This document shows positions 10,862-21,357 of a stretch of DNA of 64,000 nucleotides, one piece after another. The notes under the pieces are model-generated. The model did not search any database and had not been told where the DNA came from. It saw only the letters and a program-made list of their open reading frames with translations. The position numbers and the translations under genes are program-made. The stretch is from Saprolegnia diclina VS20 (lineage: Eukaryota; Oomycota; Saprolegniomycetes; Saprolegniales; Saprolegniaceae): positions 781,375 to 845,374 of the forward strand of contig NW_008246070.1 of NCBI RefSeq assembly GCF_000281045.1. Reading direction: 5' to 3'. Position 1 is the first letter of the stretch; each line of letters begins with the position of its first letter.

Positions 10862-12250
10862 AGTCTATAGCGACCCATCCGGCCAAGACGACGCGGACCA
10901 CAACACAGCAACACTGTACACTAGTACCATACAATATAAAATGGCCCTGCAGACTATTTCCTACATCCTAAATTAAAATGGACATCAATTGTCGTGTTTC
11001 ACAGGTACAATAACGTTAGACGATGTTGCATCGAGCGTTTCAACCCTGTTAAGGACTCGAACAAGCTGCATTGCGAGCTGCTGCTTGGTGCCAAAGAAGA
11101 AATCATTCCGAGTTTTGCCTCGAGCGCAGCTTGTTGCATGGGGTCCACGCCCGAGCTCAACCCACTTGTGGACCATTTCCCGTGGGAACGAGTCGATGCA
11201 CGTGTCGAGCTATCACTGCAACCAGCGCCTGCCTCAGTACGGCATGGCCAATTTGCCGAGCTACACTGTAGGAAGGTGATCGTCGAGGCTACTGTTGCTT
11301 CGCAACGACGGACGCGCAGCTGAGGGCAAGCTGCCCGAGAGGTTGCGAGTAGCCAGTGAGGAGCTGCATGCTGGTTGTTCGACTGGGTGCGTCCAATCTG
11401 TGGCTGTCGCTGCTTGGGTCGATGACTACAGTGCACCAAGTGCCACTGTTTCCAGGATTCCAGACTGGGATGTGCGAGCCTCCCACGCCTTCTTTGGCCT
11501 TGTTACCAACGACGCCCGCTGTCAACGAATCAAATCGCGCGCCCGCACCTTGTCCATCAACTGCACCCGGCTACTCGTCGACTTGTGAACATGACGCGCC
11601 GTCTATGGGGTCCCGAAAGCGTCTCGCACCCTCACGCCGTCCTTTCCCTGCAACGTTGCCGAGACAACCACACAAGACTGGACTGGTGGAGGTTCCTTGC
11701 ACAGCCAAACCAGAAGCATTTGCTGGCATACGTACAGTCGTTGTTCGGGTTCGATGTTCCAACCGAGCAGACTGTATAAATAGAGGCCACTCACCCGCTT
11801 TTTCTCACCCGTGTCTGAACGGGCAGGCCTGCACCAAGCACCAGTCTCGACTGCAAGCCGCTTCCGTGCATCCTACATGGTGTCATACCATCACGACGCG
11901 AGCGTGCCCGTGCGGAGGCTTGTGCAGGGTGGCGGCTTGACCACACCCTTCAGTTGTGTGTTGTGTGAGCTTCTGTGTTGCCACGTGTCATTGACATATT
12001 GAGACGAAATGAATAAACTGTCGTATATTGAGACACTATTGATATAAATACCGTCGCCACTCGACCGCGTCATTGGCTCCATCCGCACCATCGAACCACT
12101 GACCAGCATCAGATTGGCTAAAAAGAATTGAAATCGTGGCCAATGCAGCCAATGAAACCGTCGGACGAGTGGAAAACGCTGGCGCGTGGCGATTTGCGCG
12201 GAGAACAATCGGCGTTTTGAGCGCTTGGGACACAAACACGCTGCCCGAGC
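10862..12250. other. 1.4 kb intergenic region with weak ORFs
   Basis: ORFs of up to 194 codons exist (for example 11356-11940 +), but none has a domain, biased composition or splice-linked extension that I would trust. A TATA-like element lies at 11775. The final 200 bases are the promoter of the SIM-repeat gene. Confidence 0.45.
11775..11783 (+). promoter_or_regulatory. TATA-box-like element TATAAATAG
   Basis: A textbook TATA box followed by pyrimidine-rich TCACCCGCTTTTTCTC about 15 bases downstream. It is not correctly spaced for any gene I can support, the nearest start being 12251, so it could drive an unrecognised or non-coding transcript. Low confidence. Confidence 0.3.
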
Positions 12251-14299
12251 ATGTCGGACTGCACGCATGAGCTCGAGGACCTCCTCGTCGAAGTCTTCGA
12301 GAGCCTCGCCACGGACGGACCCATCCTGCCCGAGCACGTCGCCCGGAAGCTCCATGGCATGGTCCACCTCGTACGTCCTCCCGCTCCTCGTCCTTCCGAG
12401 GCTCATGATGGTCGTCTTGTAGCATCGACTCTGCTCGCACCGGTACAGCTCCGACTTTGTGGGCACGAGCTGCCTCGAGTGCGGCGAGGCCCGGCGTAGC
12501 AACCAGGCGGACAGCGACGAGCTGACGCCCGAAGAGGCCGAGACAGACGTCGAGGTCAGCGCCGTGCTGGCGCGCCCCGAGCTCGTAGTCGAAGATGCAC
12601 CGGCGTGGATTGCAATCCAAAAGCAGAACGAGCATCCCGAGTTGCTCATCGAGTGCGACTCGGACGACGACTCGGACGACGACGATGGCTTTGTACCGCG
12701 CTCCGACTGGGCGTCGAGCCAGGACCACCCTGAGATCGTCATTGAGCTCGAAGGCCCGCCCGTGCAGAGCGCTCAGCCCAAGATTGTGATCGAGCTCGAG
12801 CACGAGCCGAGCTACATGGCCGCCTTGACTGCACACCCCGAGCTTGTCATCGAGATGGACGCGACGCCGGTGACAGCGACAGAGACATGCGACGAAGTCA
12901 GCCACGTCAATGGCGACGAAGAAGCAGATGACGTGGCAGAAATGCAGAGCCCATCGTTCCTCGCGCTGCCTGCGATTGAAGAAGAGGACGTCGAGACGTG
13001 CTCGGTGGCGTCGATGATGGATGCGCTCGAGTTGGCCGGGAAGCCGCTGGTCCACCTGCCGAGCGTTCCCCAGTCGAGCGAGACACTGAGCATGCACTCG
13101 GACGATGAGACCGTCACGTCGGTGGACCTCGACTTGGAGAACATCCAGTCGCTCAACAACGAGTACGACGAGTTCTTTGAGTTTATGAACCAGCAGCTCG
13201 AGCCAGAAGAGTCGCCCGACGAGATGCCCAGCCCCCGGGCAGCATACACGCCGACGCACAGCAGAAGCAGCAGCGACGCCAGCGACTCGGAAGATGACGA
13301 TGTTCGCGTTCTTTACAGCCCCAAGTCCACCGCTAGCACGAGCCCTTGCTCGTCCATCGCCAAGGGCAAGACCTCCGTTTCTAATGGCCANNNNNNNNNN
13401 NNNNNNNNNNNNNNNNNNNNNNNNNNNNNNNNNNNNNNNNNNNNNNNNNNNNNNNNNNNNNNNNNNNNNNNNNNNNNNNNNNNNNNNNNNNNNNNNNNNN
13501 NNNNNNNNNNAGCCCGGTTCCCAGCTGCCCCAAGCCTTGCGTCCGTAACAGTCCAAAGCCATCGTCGACCAGCAGCCCCAACCCGTGCATCCGCAGCAGC
13601 CCCAAGCCATCAATGATTGCAAAGCTGAGTCCGACGCCGCTGTCGTTGGCCAACGACGTCAAACCGACTCCCGTGCGCCCGAGTGCGATTGCTCGCCCGC
13701 GCCTCGAAATTGCAGTGCCCAAGGAGAAGGCGACGACGACGTCGCCGCTCCAGATGACCCGCCGCAATGGTATCCCGCCGCCTCCGCTGTCCACTTGCGG
13801 TGTGGCCAGCGTAGACCGCAAGGCCATGACCACACGCCGCAACTCAGCAGCCATTCCATCGGCGCCCCGGAGCTCGAACGGATCCAACGCCAGCAGTTGC
13901 TCGACGTCATCGAAAGCCTCGGTGACGCCGCTCAAACGCACGGTCTCGGCGCCCCGCCTCACGAGCCGCAGCAGCACGGCGTCGCAGTGCGCGAGTGTGA
14001 CGACGACGCGTGGTCCGTCGGCGACGCCCAAGAAGATCTCGGCTGCCCCAACCCCCCGCAAGCCGCTCACGACGCCTGTCACGCCGCGCAGCACGGACCA
14101 GCGCCACGAGCTCGTGGCCAAGCGCCGCGAAGAGAAGGAGCAACGCGAAGCCCAGGCGCGCAAAGAGGCGTTGAGACAGCGCGAAGAGCGCCGACTTCTC
14201 CTGGAAGCCAAGATGCAAGCTGAAAAGGACGCGCGGGCCGAGCTCGTCCGGAAGCGTCTCCTCGAGCGCGACGACCACCTTCTCAAGCGTCACGTGTAG
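12251..14299 (+). CDS. acidic protein with five SUMO-interaction-like motifs, Pro/Ser repeat and C-terminal coiled coil (contains assembly gap)
   Basis: Exon 1 runs from ATG 12251, a 52-nt intron lies at 12371-12422, and a long exon follows. A zinc-like pair CLEC stands near residue 60. Five hydrophobic cores follow, each flanked by acidic residues: PELVVED, PELLIECDSDDD, PEIVIELEG, PKIVIELEH and PELVIEMD. This is the form of SUMO-interacting motifs. The exon enters the 120-N gap at 13391. After the gap the frame used by the C-terminus is open from 13511, so I treat both sides as one gene. It reads repeated SSPKPS/NPCIRS units, a basic Ser/Thr/Pro region, and finally a charged coiled coil of about 60 residues ending KRHV. 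Because the gap length is a placeholder, the apparent frame change across it is not evidence of two genes. Confidence 0.65.
13391..13510. other. assembly gap (120 N)
   Basis: The gap starts shortly after a Ser-rich coding segment and ends inside a Pro/Ser/Lys tandem repeat. Collapse of that repeat probably caused the gap, so the true length is unknown. Confidence 0.95.
13511..13612 (+). repeat. imperfect coding tandem repeat abutting the gap
   Basis: In the downstream frame the sequence encodes successive variants of SCPKPCVRNSPKPS and SSPNPCIRSSPKPS, a period of about 24-27 nt. Such minisatellites are a frequent cause of assembly gaps. Confidence 0.7.
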
Positions 14300-14357
14300 A
14301 CCGTACCCCTTATTTTATTCACAATAACTACTATAAATCCATCTGTATGATACCTAC

Positions 14358-15257
14358 CTACTGCACAAGACGCTCGTAGACGTAGAACGTGTGCCCCGCA
14401 TGCCACGAGACGTTGCCCTGTGTGGTGGCCGCGAGGTGAAAGCCGTTGCAGCGCGAGAGGCGGTCGGTGTAGTCGAGGACGATGCACGAGGTGAGCTCGA
14501 GGAGCTTGCGCGCGAGCTTGGCCCAGAGTGCCGCATCCCAACACTGCGACGCCAGCACCAAGAAGCGCGTGTGGCCAAGCGACACGGTGAGCATATCGCA
14601 GGCTTCGTACGCCACTTGGGGTACGCTTGATGCGAGTTCCCGCGCTTGCTCGACAAGGTACGTGAGAATCTCGACGCCGCGGACAGGGATATCTGCGAGC
14701 AGGGCCGTGTAGAGCACGAGACTCCCAGTCGACGAGCCAAAGACCGTGCAGGCGTCGGGATGCGGCGCGGCGCGGATGCGGCGGAGCGTCGAAGCGACGA
14801 CAGGCAGCGTTAGGAGGTCGCGCCATGTCGCAAACGGCGTGGACCCATACGCATACGTAGCGATCGGGTACGTCTCGAGGGCTTCTTGTGCTGCGAGGAG
14901 GCTGCGGTGGAACTCGCGAGTCTCCTCGAGTGCTCGCAGCGCCCGAATGCAGCCGCGCAGCAATGGCTCGTGGGCCGTGTCCACGCACACACCGTCGACG
15001 GCAGCAAGGTCGCACGCCATCTGCTTGTCGCGCTCGTTCTCAAAGAAGGCGGCGCTGGGGCACTTGTGCCGGGTTTGCGCCTCGAACTCGTCAATAGCGT
15101 CGCAAACGAGGGCGTCGCAGGCGGCCATGGTGCGCGCGGAGCTGCCGTTGGGCTGGCGCAGATCGTTGTCGACGCAGGCGCGCACGTAGCGAATGCATCG
15201 AAGCAGCTTGCGCAGCAGCGACGCCATCTCGGGCTGCGCAAAGACGGCGTGGCTCAT
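14358..15257 (-). CDS. putative class I SAM-dependent methyltransferase-like protein
   Basis: Single exon, 299 residues. Residues about 172-181 (VFGSSTGSLV) resemble a Rossmann-type SAM-binding loop. They are followed at the expected distance by an acidic residue ending the second strand (GVEIL, about 194) and by ACDML for the next Asp. This resembles DOT1-like or small-molecule methyltransferases, but no substrate motif is recognisable and the first 160 residues are helical without a known domain. It is transcribed divergently from the TPLATE-like gene with about 160 bp between start codons, so the two probably share a promoter. Enzyme class is inferred from one motif set. Confidence 0.5.
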   Translation of the reverse strand: MSHAVFAQPEMASLLRKLLRCIRYVRACVDNDLRQPNGSSARTMAACDALVCDAIDEFEAQTRHKCPSAAFFENERDKQMACDLAAVDGVCVDTAHEPLLRGCIRALRALEETREFHRSLLAAQEALETYPIATYAYGSTPFATWRDLLTLPVVASTLRRIRAAPHPDACTVFGSSTGSLVLYTALLADIPVRGVEILTYLVEQARELASSVPQVAYEACDMLTVSLGHTRFLVLASQCWDAALWAKLARKLLELTSCIVLDYTDRLSRCNGFHLAATTQGNVSWHAGHTFYVYERLVQ

Positions 15258-15417
15258 GAACTGGAGCTACGCAAGCGTGTTGGCGTCTGGCAGTAGCATC
15301 GACCGTCTACCTGCTGCAGGTGCACTCGGCCGGCGGCAAACATCGCGCAAGATCTCGAACTGTTGTATCCGGAAGCACACGCACGCAATTAGTGTTGTGG
15401 CCAAAGATCGCAGAACG

Positions 15418-18400
15418 ATGGAGCCCAAGCCGTCCGAGGGCGACGGCGCCAAGACGCTGGCCCGCGCGACCAAGATGGTGCAGGTAGCGACGACGCGGAA
15501 GCATGCGCTCAACCGCACGGACGTCTACAGCCTCCTCCAGGTAAAGACGCCGATGGCGCAGGATGGATCGAAGCAGGTGCGATAGGACTGCTTCTCGCCC
15601 GAGGCGTCCAACGCGCTCAAGATCCTGGGGTACCGCCTGAGCTGCCTCGCGCCGTCGTGCATGTCGACAGAGCTATGGCAGTTCGTCTTGGAGAGCGCTG
15701 TGAAGGAGCTCGCGGGCGCCAGTACGCAGGGCTCGGCCCCGACGCTCGTGCACGTGATTCCCGTGTTTGACGTGCTGCCGACGACCACGATATTGAGCTT
15801 CCTTCAACAAGGCGAAGCAGAGCCTCTCAAGAAGATCCAAGCGTGCGTTGGCCACGAGTCGCTTCTCGTTCGGCAAGTGGCCCTCGGCACGTTCAGCCGC
15901 ATGACGATCCTCTGCATCAAAGTGCTCTTTGCGCGCGGCCTTAGCCGGTTCCCGTTCGAGTCGAACGAAGCGCGCATCGTCGCCCAGCAAGACGTCACAT
16001 CCATTATCAACGACATGTGGAAGATGAACGTACACGCGGCCGAGGCGGACGCCCCGTCCGTCGCCGCAGCGGCCTTCACGAGCCTCGCACACCTCTTTGA
16101 GCGTAGCCTCGGTATCCAAGAGGTCACTCACTTGGACCTCGACTTGAACGTACGCCGTCACTACGAATGACGCACGTGTCATGTCTGTCGTAGCCAGTGC
16201 GAGAGGAGCGCGGTCTCGATGAGCTCGTCTCGCTCGTGTACCGCATGGCTGCCCCGCGCTTCGAGTTCCTTCGCGCCAACGCCGAGAAGATGCCATTGGA
16301 AGGCCAATTGGACGCAATGAAGTGGCTCGCGATGCTCTCCTACATGATGATGCAGCGCAGTGGCGGCGCGACGCCCGGCCTTGCGATTGCGCTTGTCGAA
16401 CTGGACACGGGTACGTCCCTCGCTGCATCGATCCACAACGTATACCTACCGACAGGATGCGGCCACGATAACGAGAACGCGTCGACGGCCAAGGTGCGCG
16501 TCGACGTCATGGTCGGCGACATGGTCGATGCGTGGCTCTTACCAGCCTACGGGTGCGCGTTTGCATCTTGCTTGCACCGTGTTGGACGCCAACGCTAGGA
16601 AAGCGTCCCTCTTGCAAGCCTACACCATCGCCCAAGCTGTGCACATCATTATGGCCCACCCGTTGCAAACGTTCTCGCGGCTCAAGTGGTCGTCGCTGCT
16701 CGTCGCTCGCTTGGCGGCGATGACGCAAGCCGTGTCATCGGCGGCCATGGCGTCGAGCGTGCAAGACCGCGAACACATGCTGCGTCTCCAAATTGCGCTC
16801 CTTCCATCGACCAACACGTACGACTGCCTCCAAGCGCTGCAGCCAACGATGATGTCGATCGTCAGCATCGACGCCTCTGCGTACGTGCCTCTACGATCGC
16901 CTTCGCGGCTGATTTCTTGTCTGCAGGCACCGGCAGCACTTTTTTGCCGACGTCTGGCGCGCCATTGTGCCCCGCTTGTGTCGCAACGGCCAGCTCCCGC
17001 TTCTCGAAGCGCTGTGCGCAAGTCCGCTCTTCCACGGCTGCGCCTTCTTCCTCGTACACGCGATGCAAAAGGAGGAGGACTGCTCATAGCAGCATAGGCA
17101 TCGGGCACCAAGAGCCACGCGTCGTGTCCGGTTCAGCAAACGTCCTACGAACTGTTCAAGGCTCTTGTTGAGAGTCTCTTGACGTCGGCAGAGACGCTGG
17201 CAGCGCAATGGGTCGTACTCAAGCAGTTTGCGCCCATCTTGTCGAGCAAAACGACGTCGGAGCTCCGGCACGCGACGCTACTGCTGTACACGTGCCTCCT
17301 CACGCATGCGTGCAGCCTCTCGCGTGACGCGTCGTCCGTCACGTTTCTCCACAAGTTTGTCGAGCCGTTGGCGTTAAAGAGCTTGCCGTACCCCAACGTA
17401 CGCGTCCAGCTCTACTGGCTCTGCTTCAAAGTGCTGCCGCCGAAGACGACCAGCGACATCTTTCTCGCTTGGGTCACGGCCGAGCTCGACCACATGGAAG
17501 CTCACAAGGTAGTACATGCACGACGCAGGTGCGCGACGATGCGCGTTGCATAGGATGCCGATGCGCCGCCGCCCATCGCACTGAGCAACGACGGGCTACT
17601 GGGCCATCCGCCGACGGGCCGACGACCGCTTGCGACGCACGATCTGGCTCGTTTCTTTGCCCTCATCCTCTCGTTGAAAGCTCTCTTGGCCCGAGAGCCC
17701 GCGTTCAGCCAAGAGGTCCTCCAGGTTCTCGGTCGCGTGCGCCAGCGCCACGCCACGCACCGCGTCATTTGCGCAACGTACGTGGCTGCGTCGTTGAATC
17801 GGCACAGGTTATGCAGATGGTGTGTAGAGTGGACCAAGCGATGGAGGACGTTTCGAGCTCGTCAGCGCGACCCCGTGACCTCGACGCCCTGCCCGTGTGC
17901 ATTTTGCCTGATCTCTTTAGCGTGTCGGCCACATTTCCGCAAGTCTCGTCGACAGGTTTGCGTCGCACCGTTTGGCATTTGATGCAGTTTGAGTTTAGGC
18001 GTGCGTCGTCACCACGCGCCGTCCTCGAGCAGCGTCGGCACCGTCGTCTCGGGGCCCATGGATCCGCTCTGCCTTCAAATCTCGTTCCGCGAACCGTCGG
18101 AAGCGCCCGAGCTCGTGGCGCTCGGCATCACGATCGTAAATGCGAGTTCGATCGCGTTTTCCAACTTTAGGTCGACCACTTGCGTGAGAGCTGCATGCTC
18201 ACAGGCGTTCTTGTAGCATTCTCGTTGGCGCCAACGGACCCGTGCGATCGATGGGGACAGCCGATAGCACCCTCGTGCGCGTCACTGACGAGCTCAAGCA
18301 AAGCGGCAGCATCACTTCGGAGAAGGTGTTTCAGTTCCAGTACTTTGGCCGCGCCCAATTCACCTTCCGCGTCGTCTACGAAGGTAGATGTATCGTCATC

Positions 18401-19147
18401 GCGGGGGCTGAGCACCTCTCGTAGGCGAGACTCCGCTGCGCATGGGCCTCAGCGACGCCTACGCCATGCCTTTGGAAGCGCTTTTGCAACGCCCGAGCTC
18501 GCGCGACGCGGCGGCTTTCCAGTCGCACTGGCAATCGTACGCGTCTACCTCGCACGGTATTAGCATCTAAGGACTTGCCAACTGCTAGTGCGGTAGCCAA
18601 CCGCGTCTACAACGTCACTGCGTCCTCGACCTTGGCGGTGCACGACCTCATTGATGCGCACGACAAGATCGAGCGCATTGACGGGCTCGACCTCGTGACC
18701 CCCGAGTGGGCTCAAGTACGTCCCGGAGTGTGGGAAGGGTGCTAGAGAGTCGTAGTTTCACTTTCTCACGACGACCAAGTGGAAACAAAACGTTCTTCTC
18801 GTGCTCTCTGCAGCGCGGGACGACGGCTGGCACGGCACGTGGGAGGTACGGGGACCCTCGTTAGTGGTTGCCGAGCTCGACAAGAGCCCCGCTGAGCTTT
18901 TGCGTTTGCTGTCATCCAGCCTCGACGTTGCCGCGGTCGCAGTGCCCGAGAAGCGGCCAGCAGCAACGAGTCCTCGCCACGGTAAGCTTGCGACCATCTC
19001 GATACTGCAGGCGCCAACGCCGTGCTAGGCAAAACCAAGGACCCCCTCTCGCCATCAAATGCCGGCGGCCGCGACCAAGTCCGTGACAGCACGCCGACGA
19101 CGACGCGGCGAGCGCTCATGAGCTTCTTTGGCGCCAAAGCCCAGTAG
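15418..19147 (+). CDS. TPLATE: TPLATE-like large subunit of the TSET/TPLATE endocytic adaptor complex
   Basis: About 1,040 residues over many short exons; the first intron is 15541-15586 and others lie near 16150, 16400, 16543, 16880, 17090, 17510, 17780 and 18170-19020. The N-terminal two thirds form an alpha-solenoid of HEAT-like helices. Segments align in order with plant TPLATE: STELWQFVLESAVKE, the solenoid stretch ending AAFTSLAHLFE, the appendage-like portion (QFQYFGRAQFTFRVVYEG, then AMPLEALLQRP) and near the C-terminus LLVLSAARDDGWHGTWEV. TSET is an ancient coat-adaptor complex that acts in endocytosis at the plasma membrane in plants and Dictyostelium. The long acidic/SH3-like plant C-terminal tail is missing. 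Assignment rests on remembered family alignment. Alternatives are another adaptin-like or AP-5 large subunit. Confidence 0.6.
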
Positions 19148-19197
19148 CGAAGATATATATGAATTGAATCAATATACAGTCTCTGCTTGGAAGGAGC

Positions 19198-19919
19198 TTA
19201 TCGCTGCAGCATCGCTTGGGCCGTGTACTTGAGACCGACGTTGGCGAATGGTTGTTTCTTCTCGTCGGCTGCGGCCTTGCGGGCTTGGAGCTCCGCGGTC
19301 CGTGCTGCCCAGTACGCCTAGTAAGCTCATTTGGCACCGACTCGTTGGAGCAGAGCGAACCTCCTTGTCGCGTTGCTTTTGCTTTTCGAGCTCGTCGTGG
19401 AGATTGCCGGCAACGGGCTCGCGGCCATCGATGAGCTCCCGAAGCGTTTGCACCTACGACAGAACCTTCGTGAATATTGGGATATTGTACTACATGGCAT
19501 GCGCAGCAGCACCCAGAGGTCGCGCAGCTCGATCTGCGTCGCTTCGAGCTCAACGAGCTTGGCGCCGTCCGCCGCAAAGAGAACGATGAGGTGCTCGCCG
19601 CTGGCATGCACGTTGGCAATGGACGAGAGCGGTACGGAGCTGGGTTCTTTCTTCTTGCCCAAGCGCAGCGTGGCCGACGACGACGACGTCTCGTAGCTCC
19701 TGAGCTCGAGGCTAGCCCAGTGGCATGAGCCAACGCGCTCGTTCCTGGCAGGCCGAAGTACCAGGAGGCGTCCGAGCTGAGTGCGACGTGCACCTTCTCG
19801 GCCGTCGGCAAGAGCCCGAGGAAGGACGCGGCCTTGCGCCGAAAGACGTGGCCCTCCTGCAGTAGCGCCTGGCGCTGGCGCTGCTCAAACGACGCGTCGC
19901 CGCAGCAGTTGTTGCCCAT
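19198..19919 (-). CDS. N-terminally acylated PH-like domain protein
   Basis: About 190 residues over four exons (introns near 19707-19758, 19454-19511 and 19318-19361 on the minus strand). The protein starts MGNNCC: Gly2 fits N-myristoylation and Cys5/Cys6 fit palmitoylation, as in dual-acylated membrane proteins. After an amphipathic helix (RQALLQEGHVFRRK), a PH-like fold is suggested by KVHVALSSDAS, LRLGKKKEPSSVPLSSIANV and LIVLFAADG. It closes with the helix ELRDLWVQTLRELIDG, whose Trp is the usual PH-domain landmark and spans an intron. A charged helical tail ends MLQR. It probably tethers to the plasma membrane or binds lipid. Its 3' end lies 50 bp from the TPLATE-like 3' end, tail to tail, and its start lies 100 bp from the mucin-like gene. 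Confidence 0.6.
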
Positions 19920-20019
19920 AATTTGTCGAATAAATACTGAAAACCGACAAGAGCGATATGCGCGCGCAAGTTGAGTTTGAGTTTGACGCGCAGATTCGAA
20001 TTTGCCGGCAAGTACAAAG

Positions 20020-21288
20020 ATGAAGCTCACAGCGTGCTTCGCGGTCCTCGGATGGGCCCTCGCCATGGAGCTCCTCGACTGCGGGCCGACGACGCCACCG
20101 ACGGCTGGCTGCAGCTGCCGGCCGACGACGACGACCCTCGCGCCGACGACCGATCTGCCGCCCCTCCCGGCGCCGGGAGCGACGACGGCTCCCCCACGCT
20201 CGCCCTTGCCAGCGCCCGGAGCGACGACCGCGGTCCTGACTATCCCGACGCATGGAGGAACACCCACATCAAACACATCGTCGAGCTCGGTGAATGCTAC
20301 GACACCGATCCCTCGACCCGCGACGACGAACGCATCGACGAGCCCTGGACCATCCACAGCGCAACCAACGCGAGTTCGGACGAAGACACCGACGCCGGGC
20401 TCGACGAACTCGTCGACAACGACAACGGGACACACGAGCCCGGTTCCCCTCACGACGAGCACGATGAGCGCTAGTCCGACACCTTCGACATCACCATCGG
20501 TGACCCCGAGCATGCAACACACGACGACCGTGAACCTCACGTCGACACCCTTCATGACGGCAAACTCGACCTCTCCAGGAGCCACCTCCAAGAGTCCGAC
20601 GTCGATGCCTGTCTCGATCGCCCCGAGTCTGCCAAACACAACGACTCCGACGACGATGAACCCCGGATCGACGTCGAGCTCGCCTCGTCCGAACATGAAT
20701 GACTCGATGGCGCCTACGTCGCTCCCTGTCTCTTCCTCCGAGCTCCCCGTCACGAAGACCAATGTGTCCACGGCGACCTCTGCACCAACGACGTCGGTTC
20801 CGGCTCCACCTTCAAGCACGACAGCCCCTGCGGTCAGCCCCATCGCAACGTCATCGCCGCCGAGCTCGCCGTCTCCGACACCTAGCGCGGTTACTACGAT
20901 GAGCACAACCGTAGCGCCGACGCCGAACCAGCCGATGCAAACCAGTAGCGCGCCTTCAACGGTCGACATGACACCCGCGGCGACGACCGCGAGCCAAGGC
21001 AACGCGACAACGCCCATGCCGACGGCGTCTGCGGCTTCCGCTCCGACGCCAGCAACGTCGACGACTGCAGCTCCGGCGAATGCTGCCACGACACAGCAGG
21101 GCTTGACGACAACAGCATCCGTGATTGGACCGTCGCCTGTCCCTTCCACACTGGCCTCAGAGTATCCATCGTCTGGTCCGATCAATCCCGCGTCGACGTC
21201 CCCACAACCGAGCTCTTCAACCTCGTCGGCGCCCCAACCGCCTGCCTCGACGACGCCACCTGGAAGCAACCCCACCAATCACTTCTAG
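20020..21288 (+). CDS. secreted mucin-like Ser/Thr/Pro-rich protein
   Basis: Single exon, 422 residues from ATG 20020. The N-terminus MKLTACFAVLGWALAMELLD is a good signal peptide. The mature part contains Cys only close to the N-terminus (CGPTTPPTAGCSC) and is otherwise composed almost wholly of Ser, Thr, Pro and Ala. It has many NxS/T sequons and runs such as TTTTLAPTT, the composition of a heavily O-glycosylated mucin. It is likely a cell-wall or extracellular-matrix protein of the hypha or cyst. It has no C-terminal hydrophobic GPI signal, so it may be soluble. The same composition opens a long opposite-strand ORF that I do not regard as a gene. An earlier in-frame Met would add 6 residues before the signal. 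Confidence 0.75.
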   Translation: MKLTACFAVLGWALAMELLDCGPTTPPTAGCSCRPTTTTLAPTTDLPPLPAPGATTAPPRSPLPAPGATTAVLTIPTHGGTPTSNTSSSSVNATTPIPRPATTNASTSPGPSTAQPTRVRTKTPTPGSTNSSTTTTGHTSPVPLTTSTMSASPTPSTSPSVTPSMQHTTTVNLTSTPFMTANSTSPGATSKSPTSMPVSIAPSLPNTTTPTTMNPGSTSSSPRPNMNDSMAPTSLPVSSSELPVTKTNVSTATSAPTTSVPAPPSSTTAPAVSPIATSSPPSSPSPTPSAVTTMSTTVAPTPNQPMQTSSAPSTVDMTPAATTASQGNATTPMPTASAASAPTPATSTTAAPANAATTQQGLTTTASVIGPSPVPSTLASEYPSSGPINPASTSPQPSSSTSSAPQPPASTTPPGSNPTNHF

Positions 21289-21357
21289 TGGTCTCATTTA
21301 AGACGCAGAAACACGTTGTGCGTTGGACTATTCGTTTTGAGCGACCGCCGATGTTGC

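Noticed and set aside
11356-11940. 194-codon plus-strand ORF in the 10.9-12.2 kb spacer
   Set aside because: No domain, irregular composition, no splice-linked extension and no homologue recognised. Could be real but unsupported.
13511-13616. Separate small ORF ending ...SAAAPSHQ immediately after the gap
   Set aside because: It exists only because the 120-N placeholder sets an arbitrary frame. The downstream C-terminal frame is open to the gap edge.
12036-13622. 528-codon minus-strand ORF overlapping the SIM-repeat gene
   Set aside because: Shadow of the plus-strand exon in GC-rich codons. It runs through the N gap, has no domain, and the opposite strand shows an intron-linked frame with coherent motifs.
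19116-21278. 720-codon minus-strand ORF across the TPLATE end, PH-like gene and mucin gene
   Set aside because: Its hydrophobic Val/Gly-rich half is the antisense of the Ser/Thr/Pro-rich mucin. Its other half merges the exons and introns of the real PH-like gene.
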